Shown: one piece after another, positions 61,593 through 64,000 of the stretch
How the letters are laid out: each line of letters opens with the position of its first letter
How positions within the stretch are numbered: the first letter of the stretch is position 1
Origin: Acanthaster planci
Lineage: Eukaryota; Echinodermata; Asteroidea; Valvatida; Acanthasteridae
Direction of reading: 5' to 3'
NCBI RefSeq assembly: GCF_001949145.1
Contig: NW_019091591.1
Span: 331,530 to 395,529 of the forward strand
Length of the DNA: 64,000 nucleotides
Made by a program: the position numbers and the translations under genes
Notes under the pieces: model-generated
What the model was told of the DNA's origin: nothing
Seen by the model: the letters and a program-made list of their open reading frames with translations, nothing else
The model's database searches: none

Positions 61593-64000
61593 TAACTTGC
61601 TATCTTCACCATGAAAAGCTTGATAGATCATATACATGTATGCATTCCACTTTATATGTGGGGATATAGATATATACATGTACTTAACCCCCCCCCACTG
61701 TATTTTGGCTTTGGATGTTTTCGGCCAAAGGATTTAAACACCCCCTCCACATCTGGTTATGTTTGTTGAGTGGTAATTATCAATAGATATTCACAATAAA
61801 AGATGCAAGCGGAGTGCCATTTGCCATGTTAATGTCATTTTTACATTGAAAACTGTAAAATGTCTGAAAAGATTGCCCATTGTCTTAGGGCTTAAACCTT
61901 TGTTTTATGCAAAATATTTGATATGTACCATAAGAGTTTCTACCAGTCACCTCCTGTTCTGTCCTTCCCACGTGCCCATTATCTCCTTTTTGGGACTAAG
62001 CATTTTGTTTCTTACCTGTTCACCAGGTGCTTGCCTGGTACCCCTATACTGTAGAGTACCCAAGTGTTACACCCTTCAGAACCAGTAAATGCCGTACAAA
62101 CGAGTGCACTATGTGCACGCTTTGGTACACTTGCTTGTTCTCCTGCTGATGCTTTTTACATCACTTTGGTACTCGATTATGTTCACTTAAAGGTTTTCAA
62201 CACTGCCGTGGTTCAAAATAACATTAACGTGTTATCCCCTTACCTGGGAAGATAACTCTCTGTTTAATGTTTATTATTTGAGGAAATTCATCCGTTTTTA
62301 ATTGTTGTTTTAATCCTTTATCTGGTGACCTTTGCCCTTTGACCTTATGTTGCCTTTTCGGTTGTTTTGCTCTTATATCGCTACTTCACACAATGCTCTC
62401 GTTTCACTTTTGTCCTTGTTTTGTTAGTACACATAGGATGAGAGCTGTTATGATGTATAGTATAAGTGCCTCGAACGCAGATATGAGGCATATGTGTGCG
62501 TTTACACGAGGTAATAGAGGGTTACTAGCTCCAGAAGTGACACACTGCAGTTAATGAGTTTTAAGTTTAATGCCAGTAGTGTATATTATTCATTCTGCTG
62601 TGACACCCAGTTTTGGTCAGAGTTTCATCTATATGTACATACTTTTACTTATATTAGCTTTCAAAAATGTGAAAAGAATTTTCAGAGAAAATGATACTGT
62701 GAGAACTGTTTATCCATTAACCTTATTCTTGTTTTCTAATCTTGCAGATAATACTGCATATAAACATGTACATTTTTTTAATAGTACATGTATCTTTGTT
62801 TCAAAAGTCCACCAATATCGCTAATTACATATGAAAAATATTATGTCAAATTTAATTAGAAATCCGTGCACAGATGAAGGTGCAGGTCTGCGCAATTTTT
62901 TTTCAGGATTTACAAATAATAGTGTCAAATAAGCTGAATATAAGAAGTTGAAAATTGTCAGAAGTGTCCTTTTTGATTCCAAGATATATTCAGTGTTTTT
63001 GTCTCTGTTCCTAGCTTTTTGTCTGATTTGCTAGTTTGGCATTCCTGGTGTTTAATTTTTTTGTCAAAGCGAAGATAGAAGCTTTCTGTCTTGGCCGTGC
63101 ACCACTTTCTTAGTCAGTTTAAAACTATTGCACAATGAAGCGTGATGCCAAAGTAAACTGCTGGAGTCCCCGCAAAACGATTGCAAGGTCAATATCTCGG
63201 GAATTCGAAGATTAAAATGTCCAGTCATTATGCGTGCCATAGCTGAAACATAATAGCCAAATTATCGTCATAAACAATTTGTCTACAGTTCTATTTCAGA
63301 TATAATTTGAATTTCAGTCCACTTTATAAAGTGAAATTGGTCGTGCTCGAACGCGTATTCACAAGAAACAACACGTACACAGGCACGTGGGAGCTAGCTG
63401 ACGTTTAGTTTTGGCATGACTTGCACATCCGACCGTGACAGTGCATGCATGTGGCAACATTAGGTGGCGCGGTCGATTTTTAGAAAAACAGATTATTCTC
63501 TCCAAGTTTAACTCAAAGGCCTTGCTATCCGAACAAATGATACATCAATTGTGAAAATTAATTTATTTGTTTCCACGTAACCATAAGGTACTAATGTGGT
63601 GTGCCAAACCGAAAAACTCGTACGTGCCGGTTCTGTAGTAAGTTGCTTTCATGCATCATCGTCCGTGGGGCTTTTCTGTTATATTTACAAGAAGACAACC
63701 TACAGTAATGACGCCATAAGCGAAAAAGATATGATTATTTTACTCGTGCGCCCATTAACGGTGTGTCGAAACTGTTCAATATCCTTATCAATGCGTGTAT
63801 TGAAGATGACAAGCAATAAAGAAAAATAACGGACGGGGAAAAGAACTGTTTTGGAGCTCATGTACTCGGGTTTCCATTTCCAGTGTCTATAAGATGGCAA
63901 AACGAGCAGTGCAGTGTTTCAGTATGATTTTGCTTTTTATAATCAGTTTGACTAAATGGCGTTAGCATCGGCGCCCCCGTGGCATGGTAGGAAGGTTTGC

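Larger units (their letters stand above)
60429..64000. other. LRSAM1 3' UTR and downstream DNA
   Basis: No further coding gene is supported. AATAAA occurs at 61212-61217 and 61795-61800, either of which could end the LRSAM1 mRNA. A microRNA-like hairpin lies at 61525. The last 0.7 kb is richer in CG and could be the start of another gene's control region, but no exon is convincing. A 23-residue frame at about 63893 with a hydrophobic core has no splice or promoter support. Confidence 0.45.

Noticed and set aside
63893-63964. Possible new gene start (short frame beginning MAKRAVQ with a hydrophobic core)
   Set aside because: The frame stops after 23 codons with no clear donor site or promoter, and the window ends soon after.

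Overview
The window is nuclear DNA from an animal. Its genes are split by GT-AG introns, it is AT-rich, and it is full of small inverted-repeat elements and of the palindrome TACATGTA. The central gene matches the echinoderm major yolk protein (toposome), an iron-less transferrin relative, so the source is most likely an echinoderm, probably an echinoid or holothuroid. The clade is inference. The genes and domains are read directly from translated exons.

Layout: three protein genes lie head-to-tail on the + strand. (1) 5767-13392: the 3' part of EVI5, seen as seven exons coding for the C-terminal coiled coil of a Rab GTPase-activating protein. Its TBC domain would lie upstream and is not in the window. 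(2) 18390-31463: a complete 22-exon gene with a TATA box, signal peptide and poly(A) signal. It encodes about 1304 residues: WAP domain, transferrin lobe 1, transferrin lobe 2 split by a cysteine-free insert of about 267 residues, a C-terminal cystine-knot (CTCK-like) domain and a short tail. Most iron and carbonate ligands of lobe 1 are replaced. (3) 39081-60428: a complete 19-exon LRSAM1 gene encoding about 732 residues: leucine-rich repeats, long coiled coil, SAM domain, a PTAP motif and a C3HC4 RING. I found no frameshift in any of these genes.

Mobile DNA sits in introns and between genes. A Penelope-like element that has lost the centre of its reverse transcriptase lies in intron 10 of the yolk-protein gene. 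A degenerate Ty3/gypsy LTR retrotransposon of about 5 kb, with a primer site matching tRNA-Arg, lies in LRSAM1 intron 14. A 1.7 kb element with CAGT ends and TA duplications lies in LRSAM1 intron 6. At least eight short inverted-repeat (MITE-like) elements are scattered through the window. One carries a perfect CRE site, and one 68-nt hairpin looks like a microRNA precursor. A minisatellite follows an EVI5 exon and keeps its reading frame open. A decayed coding-like stretch of unknown origin lies on the - strand at about 15.99-17.28 kb.

The three gene products work in unrelated processes (membrane traffic, yolk and cell adhesion, ubiquitin and endosomal sorting). Nothing suggests a shared pathway. 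I see no operon, CRISPR or bacterial-type system. The most distinctive item is the modular yolk-protein gene.
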